From contig CAJTEY010000003.1 in assembly GCA_910575775.1 (NCBI GenBank), forward strand, positions 62,001 through 126,000: 64,000 nucleotides of DNA, given 5' to 3'. Numbering within the stretch: position 1 is the first letter of the stretch; the number at the start of each line of letters is the position of its first letter. Below are positions 1 to 10,500 of this stretch, in pieces. This DNA comes from Lachnospiraceae bacterium (GTDB taxonomy: Bacteria; Bacillota; Clostridia; Lachnospirales; Lachnospiraceae). The notes under the pieces are model-generated. The model was not told the DNA's origin. It did no database searches and worked only from the letters and a program-made list of their open reading frames with translations. A program made the translations under genes and the position numbers.

Positions 1-1272
1 GTACAAGTCAGAGTCCGGCGAGATCATTTCCGGCTCCACCCAGATACCGAACTTCATCCCCATCTTGTTGACCTCATCCACCAGATACTTCAGACCGCCC
101 TCAAGCTTCGACTCATTCACATACCAGTCTCCCAGACTGGTGTTGTCGTCATTTCTGCAGCCAAACCAGCCGTCATCCATCACCAGCATCTCTATGCCGA
201 GCGTCGATGCCTGCCTTGCGATGTCCAGCAGCTTCTGTGTATTAAATTCAAAATAAGTAGCCTCCCAGTTGTTGATCAGGATCGGCCGCTTCTTATCCTT
301 ATAAGTACCACGGATCAGATGATTGCGGTACAACTCATGGAAGTTTCTGGTCATGCCGCCCAGTCCCTGTGCCGAGTACACGCAGATCACCTCCGGCGCC
401 TGGAAATTCTCACCGGGCTCCAGTTTCCAGCAGAAATCCTCCGGGTGAATGCCCATGACGGCGCGGATGCTTCCGAACTGGCTCTCCTCAATCTGCGCAA
501 GGAAATTGCCCGAATAGACAAAATTCATGGCATAAACATCACCCGCCTCCTCGGTCGCCGTCCTGCTCTTCCATGCCATAAAAGGATGTTCCTGATGGCT
601 GGATTCCCCGCGCACCGATCCCACGCTCTGCTTTCCTTTCATAATGGGACGGGTCTGGATCGCCCGCTCTCTCGCCCAGGAACCGTGCAGGGTAATCATC
701 TCATAATTATCATTGTCCATATCAATGCAGGCGGACAATACCTTCGTCAGATAAACCGCCTCACCGCCGTTGTTGATAATCCTCACACTTCTCGCAATGG
801 CATCCGTATCCGCAAAAATGCTGTAGGACAAAACCACCAGCAGGTTAAGCGTCCGATCCTCACAGGTGATCTCCAGCGTCATGCAGGCATCCTTCTCTCC
901 AAAAGTGGCAGGCAGACCGGCAAGCGCCTCTTTCCCCTCATAAATGCGGTGCGATACATAAGAGAGAGATACCCCTGTATGGCCTGTCGCCGTGCGCACC
1001 GCCAGGGTGCCGTCCCGGTAATCTCCCAGATTATGTCCTGTGTATTCCATTGGGAACGTGTCCAGAAAGGCCGTTCTCTCCCTGTTATTTTCCGAGGGAA
1101 CGAAGGGCGCCTCCCCGGTGCGCATCAGATACGCCAGGTCATCCGTGTGAAGTTTCCTGCCGTAATACACATGTCCCAGAAAGTTTTCCTCATCCACCAC
1201 GCCGATGCAGTAGCTTGTGCCGGGGGTGTCCAGTTTAAATATTCTATTTTTCTCGTTGTAGGTAATATTCAT
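1..1272 (-). CDS. Alpha-galactosidase, GH36 family (3' part outside window)
   Basis: This is the N-terminal 424 codons of an alpha-galactosidase, which releases alpha-linked galactose from oligosaccharides such as melibiose or raffinose. The frame runs open off the left edge, so the catalytic nucleophile and C-terminal domain are not visible. The translation shows the GH36 N-terminal beta-sandwich followed by the start of the TIM barrel, including the family's substrate-binding stretch MDDGWFG and, near the edge, WVEPEM. No signal peptide is seen, so it is probably cytoplasmic. The ATG at 1272 is preceded by a good AGGAG Shine-Dalgarno. It lies downstream of glycerol kinase on the same strand, with its own candidate promoter in the 136-base gap. 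Confidence 0.93.
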   Translation of the reverse strand, partial: MNITYNEKNRIFKLDTPGTSYCIGVVDEENFLGHVYYGRKLHTDDLAYLMRTGEAPFVPSENNRERTAFLDTFPMEYTGHNLGDYRDGTLAVRTATGHTGVSLSYVSHRIYEGKEALAGLPATFGEKDACMTLEITCEDRTLNLLVVLSYSIFADTDAIARSVRIINNGGEAVYLTKVLSACIDMDNDNYEMITLHGSWARERAIQTRPIMKGKQSVGSVRGESSHQEHPFMAWKSRTATEEAGDVYAMNFVYSGNFLAQIEESQFGSIRAVMGIHPEDFCWKLEPGENFQAPEVICVYSAQGLGGMTRNFHELYRNHLIRGTYKDKKRPILINNWEATYFEFNTQKLLDIARQASTLGIEMLVMDDGWFGCRNDDNTSLGDWYVNESKLEGGLKYLVDEVNKMGMKFGIWVEPEMISPDSDLY

Positions 1273-1340
1273 GTTTAATCCTTTCTCCTCTGAAATGAAC
1301 AGGCCCGCCTGATAGCAATCCCCGTTCCTCAAACAAACGT

Positions 1341-1369
1341 ATTATACACCTAAAGGGAACCGATGTCCC
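1341..1369 (-). promoter_or_regulatory. Candidate sigma-A promoter for the alpha-galactosidase gene
   Basis: On the minus strand a perfect TATAAT (1341-1346) follows GGGACA (1364-1369) at a 17-base spacing. The -35 box matches the consensus only in its GACA half. It lies between glpK and the alpha-galactosidase gene, so that gene may be transcribed independently of glpK. Confidence 0.45.
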
Positions 1370-1408
1370 CCATTTTATGATATTTTTATACTTACCTATC
1401 CGCTCTTT

Positions 1409-2905
1409 TTATACATCCTCCGCCCAGGCCAGGGCACACCTTACGGCGCGTTTCCACCCTTTCAGGAGCAGTTCTCTCGTTTCCTCCGCCATCGTCACAT
1501 CGAAACGTTTCCCGAGCTGCCAGTTGGCACAGATCTCCTCCTTATCTTTCCAGTATCCCACCGAAAGTCCAGCCAGATAGGCCGCCCCCAGAGCCGTGGT
1601 CTCAATACAGCTCGGCCGGTGCACGGCCTGTCCCGTGATGTCAGCCTGGAACTGCATCAGAAAATCGTTGGCGCTGGCGCCGCCGTCCACCTTCAGCTCC
1701 GCCAGAGGGATCCCGGCGTCCTCCTCCATCGCCTTCAGCACATCCACAGACTGATAGGCAATGGACTCTAACACCGCCCTCACAAAGTGCTCCTTCTGAC
1801 AGCCCCTCGTAATGCCCACCACAGTGCCCCGCGCGTAAGGATTCCAGTAAGGCGTTCCCATGCCTACAAAGGAAGGCACCATATAGACGCCGTTTGTGTC
1901 CGGCACACGCATGGCGTATTTCTCCGAATGCTGGGAAATTTTCATCATCCGCATCTCGTCCCGCATCCACTGTACCGCCGCACCCGCCACAAACACGCTG
2001 CCCTCCAGAGCATAATCCGGCCGGGCATCACTGCCCGCCGCAATGGTGGTGAGCAGGCCGCTCTCCGAAGCGATCGCGGTCCGCCCCGTATTCATCAGAA
2101 GAAAACAGCCTGTCCCATAAGTGTTTTTCACCTGTCCGGGTTCAAAACAGCACTGGCCGAAAAGCGCTGCCTGCTGGTCACCCGCTGCGCCGGCGATGGG
2201 TACAGGCGCGCCGAAAATACCCTTATTGCTCTCGCCGAACACCGTACCTGAAGGTTTCACCTCCGGCAGCATCTGCCTTGGAATCCGCAGCATGGAGAGA
2301 AGCTCCTCATCCCATTCCAGCGTGTGGATATTATAAAGCATGGTGCGGGAGGCGTTGGTATAATCGGTTGCGTGAACCGCACCCTTTGTCAGCTTCCAGA
2401 TCAGCCATGTATCCACCGTGCCGAACAGCAGTTCACCCCGCTCCGCTCTCTCCCGCGCGCCTTCTATATGATCCAGTATCCAGGCGATCTTACTGCCGGA
2501 AAAATATGCGTCCGGCACCAGTCCCGTCTTCGCCCGTATCATTTCTGCACAGCCCTGCGCCTTCAGCCTGTCAATAAATTCCGCCGTCCTCCGGCACTGC
2601 CACACGATCGCATTGTACACCGGCTCCCCGGTTTCCCGGTCCCACACAATCGTGGTCTCCCGTTGGTTCGTTATGCCGATGCCCGCAATCTGCGATACAT
2701 CCGCGCCGATATTTGCCATCGCCTCAATGGCCACCGCAAGCTGGGACGCCCAGATCTCGCGTGGATTATGCTCCACCCAGCCGGCCTGCGGATAAATCTG
2801 GGTAAACTCCTTTTGTGCCATGCTGCATACAGCCCCGCTTCTGTCAAATAAAATACAGCGGGAACTGGTCGTCCCCTGATCCAACGCCATAATATATTTC
2901 TGCAT
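1409..2905 (-). CDS. glpK: Glycerol kinase
   Basis: ATP-dependent glycerol kinase (498 residues, the usual length) that makes sn-glycerol-3-phosphate in the cytoplasm. It is a FGGY-family kinase: the N-terminal phosphate-binding motif [13 protein letters not shown] is at about residues 9-21, and the C-terminal FGGY domain has the typical [17 protein letters not shown] stretch near residue 405. Similarity to the GlpK subfamily, rather than xylulokinases, is clear over the whole length. No glpF or glpD is adjacent. The nearest same-strand gene is the alpha-galactosidase downstream. Confidence 0.97.
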   Translation of the reverse strand: MQKYIMALDQGTTSSRCILFDRSGAVCSMAQKEFTQIYPQAGWVEHNPREIWASQLAVAIEAMANIGADVSQIAGIGITNQRETTIVWDRETGEPVYNAIVWQCRRTAEFIDRLKAQGCAEMIRAKTGLVPDAYFSGSKIAWILDHIEGARERAERGELLFGTVDTWLIWKLTKGAVHATDYTNASRTMLYNIHTLEWDEELLSMLRIPRQMLPEVKPSGTVFGESNKGIFGAPVPIAGAAGDQQAALFGQCCFEPGQVKNTYGTGCFLLMNTGRTAIASESGLLTTIAAGSDARPDYALEGSVFVAGAAVQWMRDEMRMMKISQHSEKYAMRVPDTNGVYMVPSFVGMGTPYWNPYARGTVVGITRGCQKEHFVRAVLESIAYQSVDVLKAMEEDAGIPLAELKVDGGASANDFLMQFQADITGQAVHRPSCIETTALGAAYLAGLSVGYWKDKEEICANWQLGKRFDVTMAEETRELLLKGWKRAVRCALAWAEDV

Positions 2906-3061
2906 AATTACCCCCTGTCAGAGCCGTTTCCTGTGTTTTCCCTTCGTGCCGCTTCATTTGAAATAAGTATATAACGGCCACAGGAGAAAAACAATCTTCC
3001 ATTTTTGTGAAAATGGACTATAATAGTTCGGGGTGAGCATAATTAAGAAAGAGGAAATGAT

Positions 3062-4057
3062 ATGAGTATCACAGTCGTATTACAGCAAATGGTTATTATC
3101 TTCCTTCTGATCGGCATCGGCATGATTCTTTTCCGCCGCAAAATGCTATCAGAAGAAGGATCCAAACAAATCTCCGGCCTGATTATCAACGTCACTAATC
3201 CGGCCCTTTTAATCTGCTCTGTGCTGGAGGACGGCCCCAAAGCTTCCCTAGCCGAGCTGGGCATCGCTTTGGCCGCTTATGCCGCCGTTTTTGCCCTTCT
3301 GATCGGCATCGGTTTTCTACTCCCCTATATACTCCGTGTACCGAAAAGCCTTCACTACGCCTACCAGATGCTGACAGTCTTCGGAAATGTCGGCTTTATC
3401 GGCATCCCCCTGGCCTCCGCCGTGCTCGGCAGTGAGTCGCTGATCTTTGTATCCATCTTTAATCTGCTTTTTAACCTGCTGGTTTACACTTTTGGCGTCT
3501 CCCTCCTGCAGAGAGCAGCCGCAGGACAAGCCGCAAAAAATACCGCATCCCCCGCTGCACACACGCCAAAGGGTGCCCCGGCTCCCACAAACCAAAGCGG
3601 CATCGGGCGCCTGCGGAAGCTGGTCAATGCCGGAACCGTCTCCGCCGCAGTTACCATCCTTTTTTATCTCGGAAATTTCCGTGTTCCTGTCATCGTATCA
3701 TCCACGCTCTCCTACGCCGGACGTGCGACCACGCTCTTATCCATGCTGGTTCTCGGCGTCTCCGTAGCGCAGATGGCGCCAAAGGACATCTTTTCCCATC
3801 CGAAGCTCTATGCGTTTACCCTGCTCCGGCAGGTTCTCGTGCCCATCGGCTGCGTTTTGCTGATGCAGAGATTCATCGACAATAAGCTGATCCTGAATAC
3901 CATGCTCCTGATGGCTGCGGTTCCCGCCGCCAATATGCCTCTCATGCTCGCAAAACAGATGGACATGGATTCCGATTCCATCTCCCAGGGAATCATCCTG
4001 ACTACCATCCTGAGTCTTGTGACGGTACCCTTAGCCTGTCTGTTTCTCATCGCGTAG
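3062..4057 (+). CDS. AEC-family permease (auxin efflux carrier-type transporter)
   Basis: Integral membrane permease of 331 residues in the AEC (Mem_trans) family, members of which export or take up small carboxylates. The substrate cannot be read from sequence. The protein is built of about ten hydrophobic helices in two halves, separated by a polar Ala/Pro-rich loop near residues 148-182, as is common in this family. The start ATG follows a GAGG-type ribosome-binding site. It is divergent from glpK across 156 bases; a TATAAT at about 3017-3022 is a plausible -10 box. No obvious partner gene. Confidence 0.88.
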   Translation: MSITVVLQQMVIIFLLIGIGMILFRRKMLSEEGSKQISGLIINVTNPALLICSVLEDGPKASLAELGIALAAYAAVFALLIGIGFLLPYILRVPKSLHYAYQMLTVFGNVGFIGIPLASAVLGSESLIFVSIFNLLFNLLVYTFGVSLLQRAAAGQAAKNTASPAAHTPKGAPAPTNQSGIGRLRKLVNAGTVSAAVTILFYLGNFRVPVIVSSTLSYAGRATTLLSMLVLGVSVAQMAPKDIFSHPKLYAFTLLRQVLVPIGCVLLMQRFIDNKLILNTMLLMAAVPAANMPLMLAKQMDMDSDSISQGIILTTILSLVTVPLACLFLIA

Positions 4058-4175
4058 CGGCCATGCGGCCGCCCGGGTCGCCGGGAATCCTTTCCTGGCA
4101 AAACAGCCCGTCTGTTCTGAACCGTTTCTCTTCTTTCGACATAAAATAGAGTAAAATGACACAGGATATAAAATT

Positions 4176-5081
4176 ATGTACTTTTTACTCCTCGCATTAC
4201 TTCTGTCAGCCCTCCTGGGCTGTATCTTTCTTCAATGCCAGCGGAAAAAGATCATCTGTAAAATCAACTCTATGGATTGCTGTGCCAAATGTTCTTTTTT
4301 AAATGAGCTGGTATATCCTTTTGGTTACGATTTCCACTGTGACTGCGGGTTCTTTTCCTCCACGGTGGACGCACCCCAGAGACAGGCCGGATACTCCTGG
4401 CTCTACGACTATATGGCGCCCCGTTTTCAGATGGTTTTCGACTCCCTTCCCGTCTATTTCGATTATCGGGGCAGAACCTGGCTCATTGAATTTTGGAAAG
4501 GGCAGTACGGCATCAATACCGGGGCAGAAATCGGAATCTACCACGCCGATCATATCATCCCGGAAAGCGACTATAAAAACGCCTGGTTCTCCTGCGCAGA
4601 GAACAATGAAATGCTCGACTGTTCCTTCCGGCTCTGCAGGGACGGGGACGAGTGTGTCTGCAGCTGCGGTCGTCACTGGTGGCTCACTGCATTTCTCGTC
4701 GGATCCTTTTCCAAACCCGCCTGCCTTACGATGGAATCATGTATCACTTTCCCTGGCAGGGAAATGCTCGCGGCTTTCGTGGACGGCTTAAAGCGGGCTG
4801 GCTGTTCGGAAGACTGCATGTCCGTCAGAGGACTCACCGTCTGCTTTGTCTTCCACAGGGATCACCAAAAATATAACTGCATCACACGGTTCTGGCGCCG
4901 CTTCTCCCAGTGGAAAAACAAATGTTTCTGCAAACTGTACCTGTGGGTTACCAGACCTTTCTCCTGTACCGAAGACCGGGTTTTGTACCTGTACTTCTAT
5001 CTTCCGGTGGCCTTTCGGAAACTTCTCAGACTGCGCAGATTTCATAAACGCTGTCACAGACAGTACGGCAGGGAGGGCTGA
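4176..5081 (+). CDS. DUF4474 domain protein, N-terminal membrane anchor
   Basis: Protein of 301 residues with an N-terminal hydrophobic segment (residues 2-22), then a region that I recognise as the DUF4474 domain. Its hallmarks are YPFGYDF near residue 48 and, further on, FDYRGRTWLIEFWKGQYGINTGAEIGIY. The C-terminal third is basic and cysteine-rich. The function of DUF4474 is unknown to me. The stop codon is two bases before the ATG of the metallophosphoesterase gene, so the two are very likely cotranscribed and translationally coupled. Confidence 0.75.
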   Translation: MYFLLLALLLSALLGCIFLQCQRKKIICKINSMDCCAKCSFLNELVYPFGYDFHCDCGFFSSTVDAPQRQAGYSWLYDYMAPRFQMVFDSLPVYFDYRGRTWLIEFWKGQYGINTGAEIGIYHADHIIPESDYKNAWFSCAENNEMLDCSFRLCRDGDECVCSCGRHWWLTAFLVGSFSKPACLTMESCITFPGREMLAAFVDGLKRAGCSEDCMSVRGLTVCFVFHRDHQKYNCITRFWRRFSQWKNKCFCKLYLWVTRPFSCTEDRVLYLYFYLPVAFRKLLRLRRFHKRCHRQYGREG

Positions 5082-5083
5082 CC

Positions 5084-5989
5084 ATGAGCGTCTCTTCGCG
5101 GCTTGACCATGCCTTTCAAAACGCGCCTGTCCTGCCTCTTTCAAACCACTCCCGCTATGTTCTGATGAGCGACTGTCACAGGGGCATGGGAAATTCCTCC
5201 GATAATTTTTTGAAAAACCAGCATCTGTATTTTGCCGCGCTGGAACATTACTACAGACAGGGGTTTACCTATATTGAACTGGGGGATGGGGATGAGCTTT
5301 GGGAAAACAGAAACATGAAAAACATCATTGATGTCCACAACAATGTCTTCTGGCTTTTCAAACAGTTTCATCAGGAGAACCGCCTGTATCTTATCTACGG
5401 CAATCACGACATCGTGAAGCGCAAGAAGGGCTACCCTGCCAAAAGCTGCGGTACTTATTTCTGTACCCAGTCCCAGCAGATGCAGCCTCTCTTTCCCTCC
5501 CTCTCCTTTTATGAGGGAATCATACTCACTACAGACCTGCTGCCCGGCAGCAGGTCCCGCGTGTCTCTCTACCTGACGCACGGGCATCAGGCCAGCCTGC
5601 TCAACTCTACGCTCTGGCCTCTTTCCCGTTTTCTTGTCCGCTATATCTGGCGGCCCCTTGAAAATCTGGGCATATTGGATCCGACCAGCGCCGCCAAAAA
5701 CTATCATGTCAAAAATAACTGTGAAATGCGCCTGAACCAATGGGCGGAGGAAAACCACCGCATTTTGATTACCGGGCATACGCACCGTCCCATTTTGCCC
5801 GACGAACCCGCCCGCTACTATAACACGGGGAGCTGCGTCCACCCGCGCTGTATCACATGCATAGAAATAGAACGCGGTCATATGACCTTAGTAAAATGGA
5901 GTATGAACGCCCGCCCCGACAGCATCCTCTATGTGGCGCGGGAGGTGATATCCGGGCCGGTGCCTCTGCTATATCCGCAGGCAAAGTAA
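5084..5989 (+). CDS. Calcineurin-like metallophosphoesterase
   Basis: Metallophosphoesterase of 301 residues. The metal-binding motifs are visible in order: SDCHRG (residues ~27), GDGDELWE (~66, with Glu where many relatives have Asp), GNHDIV (~106) and the C-terminal TGHTHRP (~229). The family hydrolyses phosphomono- or diesters; the substrate here is unknown. No signal peptide is evident. It is coupled to the DUF4474 gene (2-base gap), which hints that the two proteins act together at the inner face of the membrane. It is convergent with pyk. Confidence 0.85.
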   Translation: MSVSSRLDHAFQNAPVLPLSNHSRYVLMSDCHRGMGNSSDNFLKNQHLYFAALEHYYRQGFTYIELGDGDELWENRNMKNIIDVHNNVFWLFKQFHQENRLYLIYGNHDIVKRKKGYPAKSCGTYFCTQSQQMQPLFPSLSFYEGIILTTDLLPGSRSRVSLYLTHGHQASLLNSTLWPLSRFLVRYIWRPLENLGILDPTSAAKNYHVKNNCEMRLNQWAEENHRILITGHTHRPILPDEPARYYNTGSCVHPRCITCIEIERGHMTLVKWSMNARPDSILYVAREVISGPVPLLYPQAK

Positions 5990-6067
5990 CGGAGGACAGT
6001 CTGCGTGGCAGACCTTGGAAGTCCTTGGCATCGCGCCCTATGTCACGATGTCTATTAGAAATTCTTC

Positions 6068-7486
6068 TCACACGACGTTCTGTACTTTAATCATGTTTGT
6101 GGTGCCGGAAATACCGATCGGCACCCCGGAAGTAATAACCGTCAAATCACCTTTCGACAAAAGACCCTTCTTCTCCGCCGCCGCAATCGCCTTGTCAAAC
6201 AGCCCGTAAGCATCCTTTTCCTCTTTAATAAGAAGCGGTGTCACACCCCAGGTCAGGGAAAGCTGCCTGCACACCTTCTCCGTGGTAGCGCAGCTTATGA
6301 TGTCGCTCTTGGGACGGTAGCGGGATATCATCCTTGCGGATCTGCCGGATTTTGTGACCGTCACGATGGCAGATGCGTTCAGATCAAGAGCCGTTGTGCA
6401 CGTTGCATGGCAGATAGCGTCCGTCACATCGGGGGTCGCCTCCCGGTCCAGCAGGAAAAACCGCTTGCGGTAATCCACATCCTGCTCCGTGCGCTCTGCG
6501 ATCTTAACCATCGTTTTCACCGCTTCCACAGGATAGGAACCGGCTGCCGTCTCCCCGGAGAGCATGATCGCGCTCGTGCCATCGTAGACGGCATTGGCCA
6601 CATCTGTCGTCTCCGCCCGGGTAGGTCTGGGATTCTTTATCATGGATTCCAGCATCTGCGTGGCGGTGATCACCTGCTTGCCCGCACGGTACACTTTCTT
6701 TATGATCTCTTTCTGGATCACAGGCACATCTTCATAAGGAATCTCAACACCCATGTCTCCCCTGGCCACCATGACACCGTCGGATACCGCCAGAATATCA
6801 TCAATATTCGCCACACCCTGGGCATTTTCAATCTTGGATATGATCTTGATATCCTCGCCGCCGTTTTTCTCAAGGAGCTTGCGAAGCTGCAGGATATCTT
6901 CCTTTTTCTGTACAAAGGAAGCGGCGATAAAATCCACATCCTGCTCAATGCCAAAGAGAATATCCTCCCTGTCCTTATCGCTGATATAGGGCATAGACAG
7001 ATCCACATCCGGCACGTTGACACCCTTGTGATTGGATACCACACCGCCGTTGACAACGCGGCAGACGACATTGCTCTTATCCACCTTTTCCACCTTCATC
7101 TCAATCAGGCCGTCGTCGATCAGTACGCGCATACCCACCTCAAGATCCTCATAGAGACGGTTATAAGTTACGCTCACCTTATCCTTCGTGCCCTCTACCT
7201 CATCGGCAGTCAGGGTAAAGAGCTGTCCCTCCTCCAAAGCAGCCTTTCCCTCCTTAAAGTTCTTGACACGGACCTCCGGCCCTTTGGTATCGAGCAGGAT
7301 CGCTACCGGCATGCCCACTTCCTTCCGAAGTTTTTTCACCAGATCCATTCTCCTCTTATGATCCTCGTGAACGCCGTGGGAAAAGTTACACCTGGCAACG
7401 TTCATCCCTTCTAACATCATCTGCCGCAGCACTTCCTCGTTGTCTGTAGAGGGGCCAAGGGTACATACAATCTTTGTTTTGCGCAT
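6068..7486 (-). CDS. pyk: Pyruvate kinase
   Basis: Pyruvate kinase (472 residues), the last step of glycolysis. It begins MRKTKIVCTLGPSTDNEEVL, the conserved N-terminus. The active-site stretch around KIENAQGVANIDDI and the metal/phosphate-binding MVARGDMGVEIPYEDVP are intact, followed by ATQMLESMIKNPRPTRAE. It lacks the extra C-terminal PEP-utiliser-like domain found in Bacillus enzymes. I chose ATG 7486, not the in-frame TTG at 7546, because GGAGGT lies six bases upstream. Its 5' region is only 56 bases from the stop of the SAMD9-like defence gene. Confidence 0.97.
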   Translation of the reverse strand: MRKTKIVCTLGPSTDNEEVLRQMMLEGMNVARCNFSHGVHEDHKRRMDLVKKLRKEVGMPVAILLDTKGPEVRVKNFKEGKAALEEGQLFTLTADEVEGTKDKVSVTYNRLYEDLEVGMRVLIDDGLIEMKVEKVDKSNVVCRVVNGGVVSNHKGVNVPDVDLSMPYISDKDREDILFGIEQDVDFIAASFVQKKEDILQLRKLLEKNGGEDIKIISKIENAQGVANIDDILAVSDGVMVARGDMGVEIPYEDVPVIQKEIIKKVYRAGKQVITATQMLESMIKNPRPTRAETTDVANAVYDGTSAIMLSGETAAGSYPVEAVKTMVKIAERTEQDVDYRKRFFLLDREATPDVTDAICHATCTTALDLNASAIVTVTKSGRSARMISRYRPKSDIISCATTEKVCRQLSLTWGVTPLLIKEEKDAYGLFDKAIAAAEKKGLLSKGDLTVITSGVPIGISGTTNMIKVQNVV

Positions 7487-7542
7487 AACTACCTCCGTTA
7501 AATAAGTTTTTCTATCCGCCATAATTCCAGCCCTATTCTGTA

Positions 7543-10500
7543 TCAATATAAGGACTTTTTAATTTGACTTAATTGCTCTTGCCATCCTTCCAGTTCTTCC
7601 TCTTTCATTCTGAGCTGATAATAAGTTTTTTTCTCTCGCTCAACATACCGTTCACCTACAACTGTACCATGAATAATATCTCCTACATTATACTCAAATA
7701 TGGTCTTTTTATCTGGCAATTCGCTTATATGAACGCTCCCAAAAGTATTACGATAATCTACAAACTTAACTTTTAAGTAGTTTTCCGACATATCTCTTCC
7801 GACTACCGAGCATCTTACCACTTTGCCATTTAAGCTATCCTCTTGTTTTTCATCTGCATTACCGCAAAGCTTTACGCTCTTATTTAATGCCCGAAGACCA
7901 TCGTAACTAAACCCCAATATAAATTCCACCTTTTTATTAATATCTTCCGCTGTAGATTGAATCATCTGGCCCGATGGCGAAAAAAATACTTCCATATTAT
8001 AAGCCCTTATCTGAGCACTCCTATCACTTCTATATTTTGAGATTCTTCCTTCAATACAACACGCTTGCTCTTCAATATCTTCCAATGACCTTTTATGGCT
8101 TTTACCATTCTTCATCACATATGCATTAATCAGCCTTCCGACGCCCTTTCCCGCGCCTAACCATTCATATATGACTCGATTATTCGGCATATGTGCAGTC
8201 TTGTTTTTTAATTGCTCTTGTAAATCAGGTATTACAGATTCGGCCCTAGACGATCCTTCAATAGCTTTAATGCATATTAATACAAAATAGTAATAATATG
8301 CTTCAAAATTATCTCCCAACGTTCTCCATGTTCCAAGCTTTTGTATTGCCTCATCTAAGAGAATATCCGAATTATTTTCTTTTGAATATCGCAACGCATT
8401 AAACCAAATTCGAATATTTGCCCCATTTGAAGGTTCCTGCTTAATATTTTCTTCCATTAACTTCAACACATTTTCAACATTCTTACAGCTAATTTCCCCA
8501 CCATCATACAATTGTTTTTCCTTTGCACGCGCAATGAATCTGCGTATTACTGGCTTCTGTTCATCATTTGCCTTCGCCAAATACTCTTCCCACATCAAAA
8601 CTGTATTTTCAATATTATATAGCATATCCTGCAACGATTCATTACATCGAGTCTCTAGTCTTATTTTATAAAACTCTGTATCTTCCTCAACCTGTATATT
8701 TCTAAATCCTTCCATTAAGGTCAGTGCTCTATCGTAATACGACATAAACCAAGATTCTTTATATTGTTTTACAAACTCCTCCGTCGAACATGAATATATT
8801 TCTTTTCCAAAATCCACTACAGCAATGCACATTTCTATATCAGAAATGTATCCGGCCACTTTATTATTCGTATTCCTAACTTTTTGAAACAATTCACTTG
8901 CCCTTGCTAATTGTTCTTGTATATCAATTATCTTTTCTTCACATAGTTTTTCCTCATTATATTTATGACAATCACACGCGCCCTGAAATAATTTCTGTTC
9001 TACATATCGTCTAATGCTCATACCAGAAATATGATATAATAATGAATCATATATTCCTTGTTGCTCCGCCAACTCGACCGCTGCTTTTGCTTCTTGTATG
9101 CCTTTCTCATAATTTTTTTCAATATAAGTATAATATCTTGATAAATGTGCTCTAAAATGTGCCTCGTCTGGATATACCTGTACTAATTCCTTAAATATCA
9201 AACCAATGCTATTATATTTGGCATTATCTTCAACATTTGACGGAATTACCCGTTTCATGTATTCAATAACTGGAGAAAATTTATTATTCACTAAACTGTT
9301 TGTGTCCCTAAGGATAAGCAAACTTTTTAAAATATCAATGGTAGAGTCTAAATCATACATAATATTTTGCTTTGAATATTTTATAAATTCTCGAAGAAGT
9401 GTGGACAAATTCTCTGCTACTATTTTTCCGCCAACATCACTTTCTGTTCCTATTCTATCTTCAATAATTTCTTCTGCAAAACGCGGATGTCTGATTTTAA
9501 CATATTGATTTCGTCCAGCTTCACTGATAGCGATAAGATTTTTGTTAACGTTGTCTTCAAAAATCCCAATAGGATCTTCCTTATCATAGTTTGTCAAAAA
9601 ATTAATATCAAGTAACTTATTTGCAAATCTGTCAACTAATGAAATATATAGTAAATTTTGTTTATCGTTAGGGGAAATATTAAACATATAGTGTTTAATA
9701 TAATCTCTTACCCCTTCAAATTTTTCATCAAATGCTTTTAACGCCATAAAGAACGGATATCGTTCAGGCATAATCATAGCCAAGTTTTTTACATCTATTT
9801 GTTTTTCCTCATCGATATAAGGCTTCAATTTAGCCAACATATCACTAAACTCACTATCAATTAATACTTTTAAATCGTCATCTGTAGACTTTGCCTTTTT
9901 GCCCAAACGTTTTACATATAAGAACACATGCGGCACTGCATTTGCCATCAATTCCCCATTAAATTTTTGCAAATTCTCAACACTGATAAGAGAGCTTTCC
10001 ACGACAATTAAAATCGACATTCTGACTTGTTTATACATATTTATAATTTGTTTTGGTGAAATTTTTTCATTATATACTGATAATAAGACAACTGGCATTT
10101 CTTTACTCAATTCGTATGCGATAAACCTTGCAAGCGTTGTCCCTCCCGCTCCAGGTTCATGTCTTAGTTCAATAATCTTACTAGTTGTTTCAATACTTGC
10201 ATCCACTATTTCCTTCTTTATTCTCCTGTACTGCCTAATTCTATTTATCGCAAATCCATTTTGAGCCCCATACCAACTTAATACACACCTACCTTGATAA
10301 AAAGCCTCTCTATCTTTTTCAATCTCATCACACTGACTATCTGCTATCCCCAAATATGGTATTTCAAAGCAAGAATAATCCTCGAGAACTATACCAACTT
10401 TTCCATCTTTTCCACAAATACAATATTCGTTCACTAAGATATTTCTGCTAAATAAAGTCGAAAAATTATTTATGCCCTGTGCAAATTCATGTTCTGTCAT

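Noticed and set aside
319..1278. Long open frame on the plus strand opposite the alpha-galactosidase
   Set aside because: It is antisense to a clear GH36 gene and has no recognisable protein features.
7487..7546. 20-codon extension of pyruvate kinase from a TTG
   Set aside because: GGAGGT lies right before the internal ATG, and pyruvate kinases begin at MRKTKIVCTLGP.
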